Origin: Candidatus Saccharibacteria bacterium
Lineage (GTDB): Bacteria > Patescibacteriota > Saccharimonadia > Saccharimonadales > Saccharimonadaceae
Assembly (NCBI GenBank): GCA_016699895.1
Contig: CP064991.1
Coordinates: forward strand, 248,001 to 312,000
Length of the DNA: 64,000 bases
Direction of reading: 5' to 3'
Below, piece after piece: positions 25,587-35,208 of the stretch (positions are counted from its first letter, which is position 1; every line of letters starts with the position of its first letter). The notes beneath the pieces are model-generated. The model was given only the letters and a program-made list of their open reading frames with translations, searched no databases and had not been told where the DNA came from. Made by a program: the position numbers and the translations under genes.

Positions 25587-27170
25587 ATGAAGAAACTCGT
25601 AAAAGGATTCAAAAATTTCGGTAGTAAATTGATGGCGTGGCCACATATTGACATCGCAATGTTGTCCGCCGCGATCTTGACCTACGCTGGTTTGGCAGCT
25701 GCGCGAATAGCTAGCTGGTCGATTTGGTTTGACGAAGCGTTTACGGCGTATATTACCCGGTTTAACGTTGCAGAAATCGCCCATTATACGGGGAATGATA
25801 TGCATCCACCACTGTATTATTGGCTGATAAAGGGCTGGACATCGGTGTTTGGTACGAACGAGGTCGGTTTTAGGTCGTTTAGCCTAGTGTTCGCGATCGT
25901 AACAATTATCCTAGGATTTTTACTGCTAAAGAAGCTGTTTAGCCGCCAGGCTGCGATCATTGGGGTCTGGCTACTCGCCCTGTCGCCGATGTTGATTCGC
26001 TTTGGTGATGAAGCAAGGATGTATACGATGGTCACAGCCATCGCCCTAGGTGCCACCTACGTACTAGTTCGAGCCATGGCTACGAATCGTCGCAAATACT
26101 GGATCACCTACGGATTGTTGCTGGTGGCGGGTATGCTGACTCATTACTTTATTGCACTAGTGTGGCTAGCACACTGGGTCTGGCGATATGTTTACCTGCG
26201 AATCGATGGTGACCGTGGCAAAAAACTAGCCAAAAACTTTTTTAGCAAATCATGGGTCTGGACGCATGTACTCGCGGTCGGTATTTTTGCAGTTTGGTTA
26301 CCAACGGCAATTCATCAATTCAGCGTTCTGCAGGCGGGCTTTTGGATTCCTACTATATCGGCAGATACATTCACTAACTATCTTACAAATATATTAATGT
26401 ATCTGGATCACAACAAAGTTGAATCGTGGCTAGCATTGCTCTATTTTGCGATAGTGGTTGGATCTATAGTGTTGCTATATCGAACGTATCGCAATATAGA
26501 ATCAAAGAAAGATCGGCAAAATATACTGTTAATTAGTTGTCTGGCTGTCGTCCCGCCACTCATTTTGTTGCTGCTATCGATGCCACCGCTGACGTCGTCC
26601 TTTATCGATCGATATCTCATGACGTCAATTGTCGCCCTCGCCTTGTTAATGGCCATAGCGATTACGCACGGTAACAAAAAACGATGGCTACCAATCGTGA
26701 TGACCCTCTTGATTCTGGTGTCGTTTGGTATCGGTATCGACAGAGTTTATTACTATGGCAATTACAACAAAATTAGCAGTACTTCGATTCGGACCAAGGA
26801 GTTAATTGCGGCCATCGCGGAAAAAGCCAAACCGGGCGAGCCGCTGATCGCGACTGACCCATGGATATTCTACGAAGCGATTTTCTATAATAGAGACGAG
26901 CATCCGATTTATTTCCTCGATCAAACGACTGAATATATCTATGGTTCACTCGATATGCTAAAAGATCATGACCAGTTCAAAATCAAAAACCTCGATGCTT
27001 TTACGAAACAGCACGAGGTAGTGTGGTACTTTGGTAGCGTGGGCGATAATGAAATCACGCCGCCATCGATTGCACATGGTTGGAAACAGATTGACTCGGT
27101 GTCTATTTATAATTCAATTGACGATAATTCATCATACAAAGCCGTTCGTTTCGAAACACAGAGCCGCTAG
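25587..27170 (+). CDS. GT39-like membrane glycosyltransferase (PMT/ArnT fold)
   Basis: A membrane protein of about 527 residues with roughly ten helices. WSIWFDEAFTAYITRF with the acidic pair in the first outside loop, followed by NDMHPPLYYWLIKGW, is the signature of GT-C enzymes that use polyprenyl-phosphate sugars (GT39/GT83, PMT_2). A soluble C-terminal domain of about 130 residues follows the last helix. It glycosylates an outside acceptor that is not identifiable. Start ATG 25587 is preferred because TATGAT lies about 10 nt upstream and overlaps the earlier in-frame ATG. Confidence 0.85.
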   Translation: MKKLVKGFKNFGSKLMAWPHIDIAMLSAAILTYAGLAAARIASWSIWFDEAFTAYITRFNVAEIAHYTGNDMHPPLYYWLIKGWTSVFGTNEVGFRSFSLVFAIVTIILGFLLLKKLFSRQAAIIGVWLLALSPMLIRFGDEARMYTMVTAIALGATYVLVRAMATNRRKYWITYGLLLVAGMLTHYFIALVWLAHWVWRYVYLRIDGDRGKKLAKNFFSKSWVWTHVLAVGIFAVWLPTAIHQFSVLQAGFWIPTISADTFTNYLTNILMYLDHNKVESWLALLYFAIVVGSIVLLYRTYRNIESKKDRQNILLISCLAVVPPLILLLLSMPPLTSSFIDRYLMTSIVALALLMAIAITHGNKKRWLPIVMTLLILVSFGIGIDRVYYYGNYNKISSTSIRTKELIAAIAEKAKPGEPLIATDPWIFYEAIFYNRDEHPIYFLDQTTEYIYGSLDMLKDHDQFKIKNLDAFTKQHEVVWYFGSVGDNEITPPSIAHGWKQIDSVSIYNSIDDNSSYKAVRFETQSR

Positions 27171-27193
27171 GCGCGTGATATAATAGATACATT

Positions 27194-28129
27194 ATGGCAG
27201 AACAAAATATTCACGATGTGGTAATGATTGGTGCTGGTCCAGCGGCGCTAACGGCGGCGATTTATACAACCCGCGAAGAAATTGAAACAGTATTATATGA
27301 AAAAGCAATTGTTGGCGGTCTGGCTGCGACGACTGACTGGATCGATAATTATCCTGGCTATGCGCAAGGTATCGAAGGTTTGAAACTAGCTGATGAGCTA
27401 CGCGAACAGGCCGAACGGTTTGGTGCAAAAATTGATTTTGGTACGGTTGAAAAGATCGAGCGATCGGGCGATGTGATCAAATTATCAGTTGATGACAATG
27501 AAGTGTTAGCTCGATCGGTCTTGATCGCGACGGGTAGCGATCATCGTAAACTCGGCGTTCCTGGCGAGGAGGAGTATTTTGCAAAAGGCGTGCATTACTG
27601 TGCTACATGTGACGGTGCTTTTTACAAAGAAAAGCGATTGATTGTAGTTGGTGGCGGCAATAGTGGTGTCCAGGAAGCTTTATTTTTGACACGATTTGCC
27701 ACGCATATCGATCTGTTGGTTCGTAGCGAACTGCGTGCCTCGGAAGTCTTGCTCCGCAAACTCGAAGAAGCAAAAGATAAAATTACCGTCCATACCAATG
27801 TGCTAGTCGATGAAATCATCGCCGAAAATGATGTTGTTGTCGGCGCAAAGATCCGTAACAAGCAGACCGACGAACAGAGCGTGGTCAATGCCGACGGCGT
27901 ATTCATCTTTATCGGCTTGATACCGAATACATGGTTCCTAGCTGGTAGCGACATTGAATTAGACGAGCATGGTTTTGTCAAAGCTAACGCCGATCTAGAA
28001 ACCTCTATGCCGGGTGTGTTTGTGGCTGGTGATGTCCGAGAGGGCGCTACAATGCAGATCGCAGCAGCAGTTGGCGATGGTGCAACGGCAGCTCTAAAAA
28101 TGCGCCAATATCTCGAAAGCAAAGAATAG
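27194..28129 (+). CDS. trxB: Thioredoxin reductase
   Basis: A 311-residue FAD/NADPH flavoenzyme that reduces thioredoxin. FAD-binding VMIGAGPAALTAAIY at the N-terminus, redox-active CATC in HYCATCDGAFY, NADPH-binding VVGGGNSGVQEALFL, and VFVAGDVREG near the C-terminus are all present. Length is standard. TATAAT at 27179-27184 lies 9 nt before the ATG. Confidence 0.96.
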   Translation: MAEQNIHDVVMIGAGPAALTAAIYTTREEIETVLYEKAIVGGLAATTDWIDNYPGYAQGIEGLKLADELREQAERFGAKIDFGTVEKIERSGDVIKLSVDDNEVLARSVLIATGSDHRKLGVPGEEEYFAKGVHYCATCDGAFYKEKRLIVVGGGNSGVQEALFLTRFATHIDLLVRSELRASEVLLRKLEEAKDKITVHTNVLVDEIIAENDVVVGAKIRNKQTDEQSVVNADGVFIFIGLIPNTWFLAGSDIELDEHGFVKANADLETSMPGVFVAGDVREGATMQIAAAVGDGATAALKMRQYLESKE

Positions 28130-28136
28130 TTATAGT

Positions 28137-28970
28137 CTAATTTGAATTAGCCAGTACATTTTTAATGGCTTTTACCATAGGACTACGTAGAGCGTGATCA
28201 CTCAACGTTGCTTTGACCTTTATATTTGGTCGATGTTCGGCGATAGCAGTAATATTTTTACTGATAATGAGCGGATCAAGTTTTCCGTAAATAATGTCGA
28301 TAGGTAATTTCAATCGCTTCAAATCATCGGCGGCTTTCTGATTCATGATACCAGAGTAGAGCGTTTCTCTAAAAGCCCAAAACGTTTCCTTGCGAAGGGC
28401 TGTTTTCGATGGACCGCCTAGATGCAATGCATTAATGAGGTTATATATGGCGACAGTACCTTTCGGATGCTTGAGGCTTTGGCGGTAGATTTCAAAGAGT
28501 ATCGACTCGGTATCGTTGAGATCCAGCCGTCGATCGCTTATTGATCTAGTGTAGAGGGGTGGTGAACAAAGGATCAATCGTTTAGTATTAGGGTATTGTT
28601 TGGCGCATTTGATAGCGACAATGCTACCAAAAGAATGCCCGATAAACGTATACGGTCCAATACAACCTAGTGTCAGACAGGTCGCGAGGACATTTCTGGC
28701 TTGATAATCACTACGATAAACCTGTCCCAAAAAATGCCGTGAGTCACCGTGTCCTAGCAGATCTAACACGATATAGTTTACGTTGTCTGGCAGCATATTG
28801 ATAACAGGTCGCCATAAATTACCAGTGTCGGCTAATCCGTGAATCATTACGTAGGTTGGCGCAGTCGGTGACACGATACGTTTATATCTAACGTGTAACC
28901 GAAAAGGAACCCTCAGTGTAGTTCTGATGAATCGGTCGATAGCAGCAAGTGATCTTTGTAGATAAACCAT
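28137..28970 (-). CDS. Alpha/beta hydrolase
   Basis: A 277-residue hydrolase: the oxyanion region MIHGLADTGNLWRPVINML, the nucleophile elbow GHSFGS with Ser, an Asp in YGKLDPLI, and a likely catalytic His in LSDHALR. YIVLDLLGHGDS is the usual second strand. Substrate unknown. The N-terminus is basic and not a signal peptide. It lies on the minus strand, converging with trxB. Confidence 0.88.
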   Translation of the reverse strand: MVYLQRSLAAIDRFIRTTLRVPFRLHVRYKRIVSPTAPTYVMIHGLADTGNLWRPVINMLPDNVNYIVLDLLGHGDSRHFLGQVYRSDYQARNVLATCLTLGCIGPYTFIGHSFGSIVAIKCAKQYPNTKRLILCSPPLYTRSISDRRLDLNDTESILFEIYRQSLKHPKGTVAIYNLINALHLGGPSKTALRKETFWAFRETLYSGIMNQKAADDLKRLKLPIDIIYGKLDPLIISKNITAIAEHRPNIKVKATLSDHALRSPMVKAIKNVLANSN

Positions 28971-29011
28971 AAGTTTATACTACCATAATAAAAAGATGGT
29001 CGATAGGGTCG

Positions 29012-30391
29012 CTAGAGGTTATCGGGCGATGTGCCGAGCGGATACATGCGTAGATCACTACTATTTAACTGCCAGGTGTCTAGAATCGTCTGAATAATTT
29101 TCCATGATGTCATAACTTCGCGACTCGAGGCAAAAAGCGACTGGTCGCCACGGATCGCGTCAACGATGACGCGCTCATAGGCTTCGGCTTGGCGATCGGA
29201 AAATGACCGATTATAATCAAAATCCATCGTCACTGTCTCGGTGGCGTTCGAGGTGCCAGGCTTTTTAGCTTGCAACTCAATCGTGATACCTTCATTGGGC
29301 TGCAATCTGAAAATGAGGGCATTTGGACCAGCAGCATCTTCGGTTGGGCGAAAAGTAACGAGCGCCTCGGTATATTTATCGGATAGACCCTTGCCGGCCT
29401 GTATCGTAATCGGCGTTTTGCGCCACTGCTCGTTATTGATCGTGACGTCTAGACGGGCAAATGTTTCGGTCGACGAGCCGATACTATTAGCCTCAGCTTG
29501 GTAGCCTTCGTACTGACCACGTGTTACACGGGGTGCTACTTCGTCGGTTTCGATCGGCATAATACTATCGAGCAGGCGTTGTTTACTGCGATGGATCTCG
29601 GTGCTGCCGAAATTGAGCGGACGTTCCATCGTGATTAGCGCTAGGACCTGTAGTAGATGACTCTGGATAATATCGCGCAGGGCGCCAGTTTGATCATAAA
29701 AAGCCCCGCGACCTTCGATGCCAATCGTTTCGATGGCTGAAAGCTTGATTGATGCAACGTGGCGTGCATTCCAAATTGATTCAAATAGTGGATTTTCAAA
29801 CCGAAACGTCAGGATATTCTGGGCGGTTTCTTTGGCGATATAATGATCGATGCGGAAAATCTGCGCTTCGTCAAAGTGCTCTTTGGTTAGATTAATGAGC
29901 GTTCTAGCTGATTCGGTATCATGACCAAACGGCTTTTCAACTAACAGTTTTGGTAGTCCGGATTCAGTTCGGAACTTTTTATTATGCCCAGTTAGTCCGA
30001 GATTACTAACGATGCCAGAAAAGGCCTGAGCCGGAATGGACAAATAATAAAGCCGCTGCGAACCGGATTCTGCTGATTCTCGCAAATCTGATAGTAATGT
30101 TTTGTAGTCTTTGGCATTAGTCACATCCATTCTGTGGATAGTAATCATGCGTGCGAGCTTGCGCAAAATACGTGGGTCGGTAGCTTCTGGGATGAATCGT
30201 GTCATGCCCTCCAAAATATCTTTTTCGGTAGTAGAATGACGAGTGATGCCGATGATTCGGGTATTGTTTGGCAGATCGTTAGACTGGATCAAGTGATAGA
30301 GCGCAGGCAATAATTTGCGCCGCGCTAAATCACCAGTGACACCAAATATGATGATCTGCAGAGGTTGATTCTTTACGGCATTATCTATCAA
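29012..30391 (-). CDS. zwf: Glucose-6-phosphate 1-dehydrogenase
   Basis: A 459-residue enzyme oxidising glucose 6-phosphate with NADP, the entry to the pentose phosphate route. Cofactor loop IIFGVTGDLARRKLLPALYHL, the active-site RIDHYIAKETAQNIL and LLVEKPFGHD are clear. The start appears to be a TTG (TTGATAGATAAT...); TTTAAT lies 5 nt upstream. It follows the trehalase gene in the same direction; together with GH13 and GlgX it outlines how stored or imported glucose units feed into central metabolism. Confidence 0.95.
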   Translation of the reverse strand: MIDNAVKNQPLQIIIFGVTGDLARRKLLPALYHLIQSNDLPNNTRIIGITRHSTTEKDILEGMTRFIPEATDPRILRKLARMITIHRMDVTNAKDYKTLLSDLRESAESGSQRLYYLSIPAQAFSGIVSNLGLTGHNKKFRTESGLPKLLVEKPFGHDTESARTLINLTKEHFDEAQIFRIDHYIAKETAQNILTFRFENPLFESIWNARHVASIKLSAIETIGIEGRGAFYDQTGALRDIIQSHLLQVLALITMERPLNFGSTEIHRSKQRLLDSIMPIETDEVAPRVTRGQYEGYQAEANSIGSSTETFARLDVTINNEQWRKTPITIQAGKGLSDKYTEALVTFRPTEDAAGPNALIFRLQPNEGITIELQAKKPGTSNATETVTMDFDYNRSFSDRQAEAYERVIVDAIRGDQSLFASSREVMTSWKIIQTILDTWQLNSSDLRMYPLGTSPDNL

Positions 30392-30433
30392 GGTAGATTA
30401 AATATAGATCATTATGCTGTCAGTGTAAAGAGC

Positions 30434-32005
30434 CTATATGTCGTCACTAGAGAGTATTTCGAATACACCATTAGTCCAGCCGAAACCGTCCTGTAATTCA
30501 TATTCACCACCACCGCCTAGTGTGCCGGGTGTGATAACGTCGTATTTCTCGATAAATTTGTGATGCGTATCGAACACGAGCTGATTTGTGCTCAGCCATC
30601 GCTCGCGGACGGCAGCGGCGAGTTCGGTATAACCGTAACGTTCGAGCCCTTTGATGGCGACATGCTGCATTGGTGCCCAGCCGTTTGGTGAATCCCACTG
30701 CTGATCATTATCGACGAGGGTTGTCACCAGCCCGCCAGGTTTTAGAAAATCTTTTTCAAGTTTGTGCGCTACTGCGGCAGCCTGTTGTTTGCTAGCGATA
30801 CCGACATAGAGCGGAAAGATTGCGGCTAACGTATCTGAACTAGTTTTTTCTCGTTTTACAAAATCATAATCATAGTAAAACTGGCGCTGTTCGTCCCAAC
30901 AATATTGTTCGATCGCCACTGCCCGACGACGAGCTGCAGTTTCATAGGTTTTTGCCAAGCGTTCCTGTTTAATGAGACGATACGCACTAGTAATCATTGA
31001 TTCTAGATGATAGAGCAGACAATTCAAGTCGATAGGTACAATATCGGTGGTGTGAATGGTGTTGATATCCTGTGGATCTTTAAACCAGCGCGAGCTAAAG
31101 TCCCAACCCGACTCGGCAGCAGCTCGTAAATGCAGGTACATAGTGTTGTGATAATCCTCGGGCGTAGTGGCGGCGCGTGACATATCTTGGATATAAGTAT
31201 CAGGTCGAGGCGATGATCGATTATCAAAATAACGATTTAGGAGGATTTTATCCTCGAGCCGTACAACCCGCCTAGTCGCTGAAAATTCATTTTTTAGCGT
31301 GCTCTGGCCGCGCATCCAAAATTGACGTTCTCTTAACAAATACGGTAGATATTCAACAATGGTATACTGGCCACGATGTTTTGTGAGCAGCTCGATCATA
31401 TGGGAAAAAAACGGCGGTTGCGAACGGCTGAGGAAATACGATCGATTAGCCGTCGGGATAAAGCCAAAGCACCTGATCATATAGGTGTAATTTTTTATCA
31501 TACCTTCGATCAGTGACCATTGTTTTTCATGAGCCAGTCCCAGCATAATAAAATACGTATCCCAATAGAACTGTTCCTGAAATCGGCCACCCGGTACGAC
31601 GTATTCATACGGTAACGCCAGCAGTGATCCGCGGTTACGACGATTGGTAATAGTGAGTTCCTGCCATAATTCGGCAATGTAATTTGTTGCGTCATTGTTC
31701 GGTTCGGTTTGAACAGGCTGGCGTTGCTTTTTGAGATGACGAAAGTTGCGATCAACAAAGTCAGCCAGATTGAAATTTGGCCGTTTGCGTTCTTGGCGAT
31801 AGGCACGCATGATGAGGAGAGGGCTCTTTTTCGGAATTAGGTCGATAAAGATTTTGTTATCATTAAAGATTTCGGTGGTCTGGATATCGCGAAATAGTTC
31901 GTCGAATATCTCGTCAGGATCGCGCGGTTTTATTGCAGCAATACCAGCAGTTTTAACGATATTTGCCCGGATGGTTTTTGGGATAATAGATTTCTTTTCG
32001 GCCAT
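30434..32005 (-). CDS. Alpha,alpha-trehalase (GH37)
   Basis: About 523 residues. Both GH37 signatures are present: PGGRFQEQFYWDTYF and QWDSPNGWAPMQ. GGGGEYELQDGFGWTNGV near the C-terminus is also typical. Trehalase splits trehalose into two glucose units. There is no signal peptide, so it is cytoplasmic. ATG 32005 is chosen because TATAAT at 32014-32019 lies 8 nt upstream and an earlier start would lie inside the promoter. It is followed after 42 nt by zwf in the same direction, consistent with trehalose use through the pentose phosphate route. Confidence 0.93.
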   Translation of the reverse strand: MAEKKSIIPKTIRANIVKTAGIAAIKPRDPDEIFDELFRDIQTTEIFNDNKIFIDLIPKKSPLLIMRAYRQERKRPNFNLADFVDRNFRHLKKQRQPVQTEPNNDATNYIAELWQELTITNRRNRGSLLALPYEYVVPGGRFQEQFYWDTYFIMLGLAHEKQWSLIEGMIKNYTYMIRCFGFIPTANRSYFLSRSQPPFFSHMIELLTKHRGQYTIVEYLPYLLRERQFWMRGQSTLKNEFSATRRVVRLEDKILLNRYFDNRSSPRPDTYIQDMSRAATTPEDYHNTMYLHLRAAAESGWDFSSRWFKDPQDINTIHTTDIVPIDLNCLLYHLESMITSAYRLIKQERLAKTYETAARRRAVAIEQYCWDEQRQFYYDYDFVKREKTSSDTLAAIFPLYVGIASKQQAAAVAHKLEKDFLKPGGLVTTLVDNDQQWDSPNGWAPMQHVAIKGLERYGYTELAAAVRERWLSTNQLVFDTHHKFIEKYDVITPGTLGGGGEYELQDGFGWTNGVFEILSSDDI

Positions 32006-32128
32006 TACTATCAATTATAAGCGCTAAAGGCAGTAATTTCAACGAGAGCAGATAATAGTAGATAGACAAGGTTGTTTTCAGGTTGTATACTGTGACTACA
32101 GTCATTAATCACAAAAGGAGGTGATGTT

Positions 32129-32686
32129 ATGGCAAAGCATGAGTTAGAGAATAAAGCGCGTGATACGCTAGCCGGGGTGCTAGTAGTAGAGGGCGTCATG
32201 GCTGCTCTATTTGGTATCGCTGCGTTATTTTGGCCGGGCTTGACCGCTGCGGTCTTTATTAAACTATTCGGTGTATTCGTTTTGGTCTGGGGACTGGTTA
32301 GTTTAGTTCACAGTTTCTTGGGTATCGGACGTTCAAATTTGTGGTGGGTCGAGTCGATCTTTAGCTTGGCAGCGTTGGGTCTCGGTATCTTTTTGCTTCG
32401 CAACCCAGATGTTTCGGCGGCCGTCATCATCCTGACCGTTGGCTTTACATTGGTTGCACGCGGTATCGTAGACTTCTTGGTCGGTTTGTTCGCCACGGAT
32501 TCTGAGGTGAGGGTCAACCGATGGTTCTATATACTCATGGGACTAGTCGGTGTAGCTGCTGGCATTGCAGTACTGGCTCATCCAGTAGCATCTGGATTAG
32601 TTTTCGTATGGGCACTTGGCTTCTACATGCTGCTCAGTGGTGCTCTCAATATCGGGCTAGCATTTCGTGTTCGCAGTATCGAGTAA
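32129..32686 (+). CDS. HdeD/DUF308-family membrane protein
   Basis: A 185-residue protein with six membrane helices in three pairs, for example GVLVVEGVMAALFGIAALFWPGLTAAVFI and FYILMGLVGVAAGIAVLAHPVASGLVFVWALGFYML. The repeated G...P pattern after helix pairs is typical of DUF308. HdeD is an acid-stress membrane protein in E. coli. A strong AAGGAGGTGA ribosome site precedes the ATG and TATACT lies further upstream. A clear terminator follows. Confidence 0.88.
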   Translation: MAKHELENKARDTLAGVLVVEGVMAALFGIAALFWPGLTAAVFIKLFGVFVLVWGLVSLVHSFLGIGRSNLWWVESIFSLAALGLGIFLLRNPDVSAAVIILTVGFTLVARGIVDFLVGLFATDSEVRVNRWFYILMGLVGVAAGIAVLAHPVASGLVFVWALGFYMLLSGALNIGLAFRVRSIE

Positions 32687-32702
32687 GTAGTTACCCGAAT
32701 AG

Positions 32703-32731
32703 CAAAAAGGCAGGAATTTCCCTGCCTTTTT
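32703..32731 (+). terminator. Rho-independent terminator after the DUF308 gene
   Basis: AAAAAGGCAGG pairs with CCTGCCTTTTTT across a short AATTT-type loop. The run of A on the left makes it bidirectional in principle. Confidence 0.88.
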
Positions 32732-32797
32732 TATGACATGGCACCAGCGAATGTGATAGGATAGAAATAGTTCAACTATTATCAAAGAAGGAGGATA

Positions 32798-33322
32798 ATG
32801 AAAAAAGTTTTAGTAGTTATTGGTAGCGCCCGCAAAGGTCGGGTGGCCGATAAAGTTGTATCATTAGTAAAGGCCGACCTAGCTAATCGCAAAGACATTT
32901 CGGTAGAGATAGCTGATTTGGCCGACATCGATTTACCGTTTTTTGATAACGAGAATGCACCGTCGAGCCCAGATTACAAAATTGAGAACGAAAATGTTCA
33001 AAAGTGGAGTGATTTAGTCAATGGTTCTGATGTTGTAGTCTTGGTTACGCCAGAATATAATCATAACCTGTCCGCAATCGAAAAGAACGCAATCGACTCA
33101 TTGTTCGTCGAATGGAATGATAAACCAGTAATTGTCGTATCATATGGTTGGTCTGGTGGATCGAAATCACTAGCCGCTATTCGCGAGTTAGCTCCAGTAG
33201 TCAAGCTCGACCTTCAGGCAACGGCTGAATTGGCTTTCATGAAAGACATCCAGGTTGATGGCTCGGTTATTGATGGTGGTGAAGCGGTTAGTAAAATTGC
33301 TGCAGCATTCGATGTACTATAG
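32798..33322 (+). CDS. NADPH-dependent FMN reductase family protein
   Basis: A 174-residue flavodoxin-like protein: VLVVIGSARKGRVADKVVSLV (phosphate loop), DLPFFDNENAPSS, and VVLVTPEYNHNLSAIEKNAIDSL (flavin loop) match the NADPH-dependent FMN reductase family. The usual role is quinone or azo reduction, or flavin supply. AAGGAGG precedes the ATG. Single gene. Confidence 0.9.
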   Translation: MKKVLVVIGSARKGRVADKVVSLVKADLANRKDISVEIADLADIDLPFFDNENAPSSPDYKIENENVQKWSDLVNGSDVVVLVTPEYNHNLSAIEKNAIDSLFVEWNDKPVIVVSYGWSGGSKSLAAIRELAPVVKLDLQATAELAFMKDIQVDGSVIDGGEAVSKIAAAFDVL

Positions 33323-33379
33323 ATTTGTTTGCGAAAACCACGGCGTACAATGATATCGATTGTGCTAGAATAGTCGTAT

Positions 33380-35149
33380 ATGAAGCGTCTATCATTGGTA
33401 GTTCTAGCTGTTCTATTGTCTCTCGTCACGAACCTAGGCTTCGCTGCACCAAATACCAGAGCTGCATCGCTCAACGACTTTGTTATATCTAATTATACGA
33501 TTGACTATCATTTAACACGCGATAACGAGAATCGATCAGTTCTCGTTACTGATGAGACGATAGTGGCAGAATTTCCGTCTGCCGGCAGTGTTAATCATGG
33601 TATCGAGCGGTATATACCAACTAGTTATGATGGTCATCCAACTAATATTAGTAGTATTTCGGTAACTGATGAATTTGGCGGTAGCTGGAATCATACAACG
33701 TACCAGAGTGGAGACTATACGGTTTTACGCATTGGTGATGCTGATCGGTACGTTTATGGAACACAAACCTATAACATTACCTACACGCAGCGTGACGTAA
33801 CTAAATTCTTTGCCAATACCAATTCGGATGAATTTTATTGGGATACGAATGGTACGGCCTGGGCGGTACCAATTAGCGCTCTCAGCGTTAAATTAGAGAT
33901 CGACGATAGCTTGATCGGTGCTTTGAGCGGGGATACGGCTTGCTATCGGGGACAGTATCAGTCGTTAGATACCTGCATATTAACGCAAGCTGACAACATA
34001 TTTACGGTCTCAGCGACCAATTTAACGGCTGGCGACAACATAACGATTGCGGTCGGATTTGAAAAGGGTACCTTTGGCGAGTACCAACAATCCTTGATGG
34101 AGAAACTCGTGATATATTGGCAATGGCTGCAACTGGCGACTATACCAATGGCGATCATATTGTTAGTGGTGGCGATTATTCGGTTCATTAATCTATCGAA
34201 TCGTAAAAAAGAGCTCGGTACGATTGTTCCAGAGTACATTCCACCGAGCAACGCCAGCGTCACGGTGTCGGCCGACATCATTACTTCGACTAAAGGTCTC
34301 ACGGCGCAGTTAATTGACCTTGCAGTTCGTCATTTTATTGCTATCTATGAAACGAAGCCAAAGAGTATATTTAGGCAGGCCGAATATACGTTCAAGATTC
34401 TTCGCCCAATTGATCCGGCCTTGAGACCCGAGGAGCAGGAAATCTTGAAGGATATATTTACTACAGTTGATGTCGGTAATGAGGTTAGCTCGAAAGATCT
34501 ATCGAAAAGCGTTTCGGTCGCAACCAGACTGCAAGATAATACCGGGAAAACGCGAAAACTGATAGAAGATACCTACGGGTTGAAAGTAAAAGACAAAACC
34601 ACTTCATCTAAATTATACAAATTAGGACATATCACGTTAGCCCTGGGCATTTTATCTCTGAGTGTGTCGTTAGTGACGGTAGCACTGATAATGTATATTA
34701 TGGGCGCTGTGATTCGGCCACTGACCGATGAAGGTTTGGCTTTACGTCGTTATTTGTTGGGTCTCAAAATGTATATCTCAGTCGCCGAAGAGGAGCGTCT
34801 CAAGATGCTACAAAGCCCAGAGGGTGCCGAGAAATCTGGTGTCAACGCGAATGATCCGGGACAAATGGTGAAACTCTACGAGCGAGTATTGCCATACGCG
34901 ATTCTTTTTGGCCAGGAAAAGGAATGGAACCAGCGACTCGGCCAGCTGTATGAATCAGCTCATACTACTCCAGATTGGTATAGCGGCGCGAGCCTGATGG
35001 CATTTAATGCCGCAGCCTTTACTAGCTCAATGAATAGTTTGACGACTTCGATTAGTTCGAGTGGCGCTAGCTCGTCGTCATCGGGCGGATCGGGCGGCGG
35101 TGGCTTTTCCGGCGGCGGTGGTGGTGGCGGTGGTGGTGGCGGCTGGTAA
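33380..35149 (+). CDS. DUF2207 membrane protein with Gly-rich tail
   Basis: A 589-residue protein with a signal peptide (LSLVVLAVLLSLVTNLGFA). A beta-rich outside domain of about 200 residues follows (FVISNYTIDYHLTRDNENRSVLVTDE is the DUF2207 start), then a membrane helix (WLQLATIPMAIILLVVAIIRF) and a cytoplasmic domain. One or two further helices near residue 420 and a Ser/Gly tail with a long run of glycines before a final Trp complete it. The family is widespread in CPR and Gram-positive bacteria; its function is unknown. TAGAAT at 33366-33371 lies 8 nt before the ATG. Confidence 0.88.
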   Translation: MKRLSLVVLAVLLSLVTNLGFAAPNTRAASLNDFVISNYTIDYHLTRDNENRSVLVTDETIVAEFPSAGSVNHGIERYIPTSYDGHPTNISSISVTDEFGGSWNHTTYQSGDYTVLRIGDADRYVYGTQTYNITYTQRDVTKFFANTNSDEFYWDTNGTAWAVPISALSVKLEIDDSLIGALSGDTACYRGQYQSLDTCILTQADNIFTVSATNLTAGDNITIAVGFEKGTFGEYQQSLMEKLVIYWQWLQLATIPMAIILLVVAIIRFINLSNRKKELGTIVPEYIPPSNASVTVSADIITSTKGLTAQLIDLAVRHFIAIYETKPKSIFRQAEYTFKILRPIDPALRPEEQEILKDIFTTVDVGNEVSSKDLSKSVSVATRLQDNTGKTRKLIEDTYGLKVKDKTTSSKLYKLGHITLALGILSLSVSLVTVALIMYIMGAVIRPLTDEGLALRRYLLGLKMYISVAEEERLKMLQSPEGAEKSGVNANDPGQMVKLYERVLPYAILFGQEKEWNQRLGQLYESAHTTPDWYSGASLMAFNAAAFTSSMNSLTTSISSSGASSSSSGGSGGGGFSGGGGGGGGGGGW

Positions 35150-35208
35150 TAATAATTAAAACGCAGTAAACTAGTAGGCTGTTACATATAGAAAGACGGT
35201 ATCAAAAC

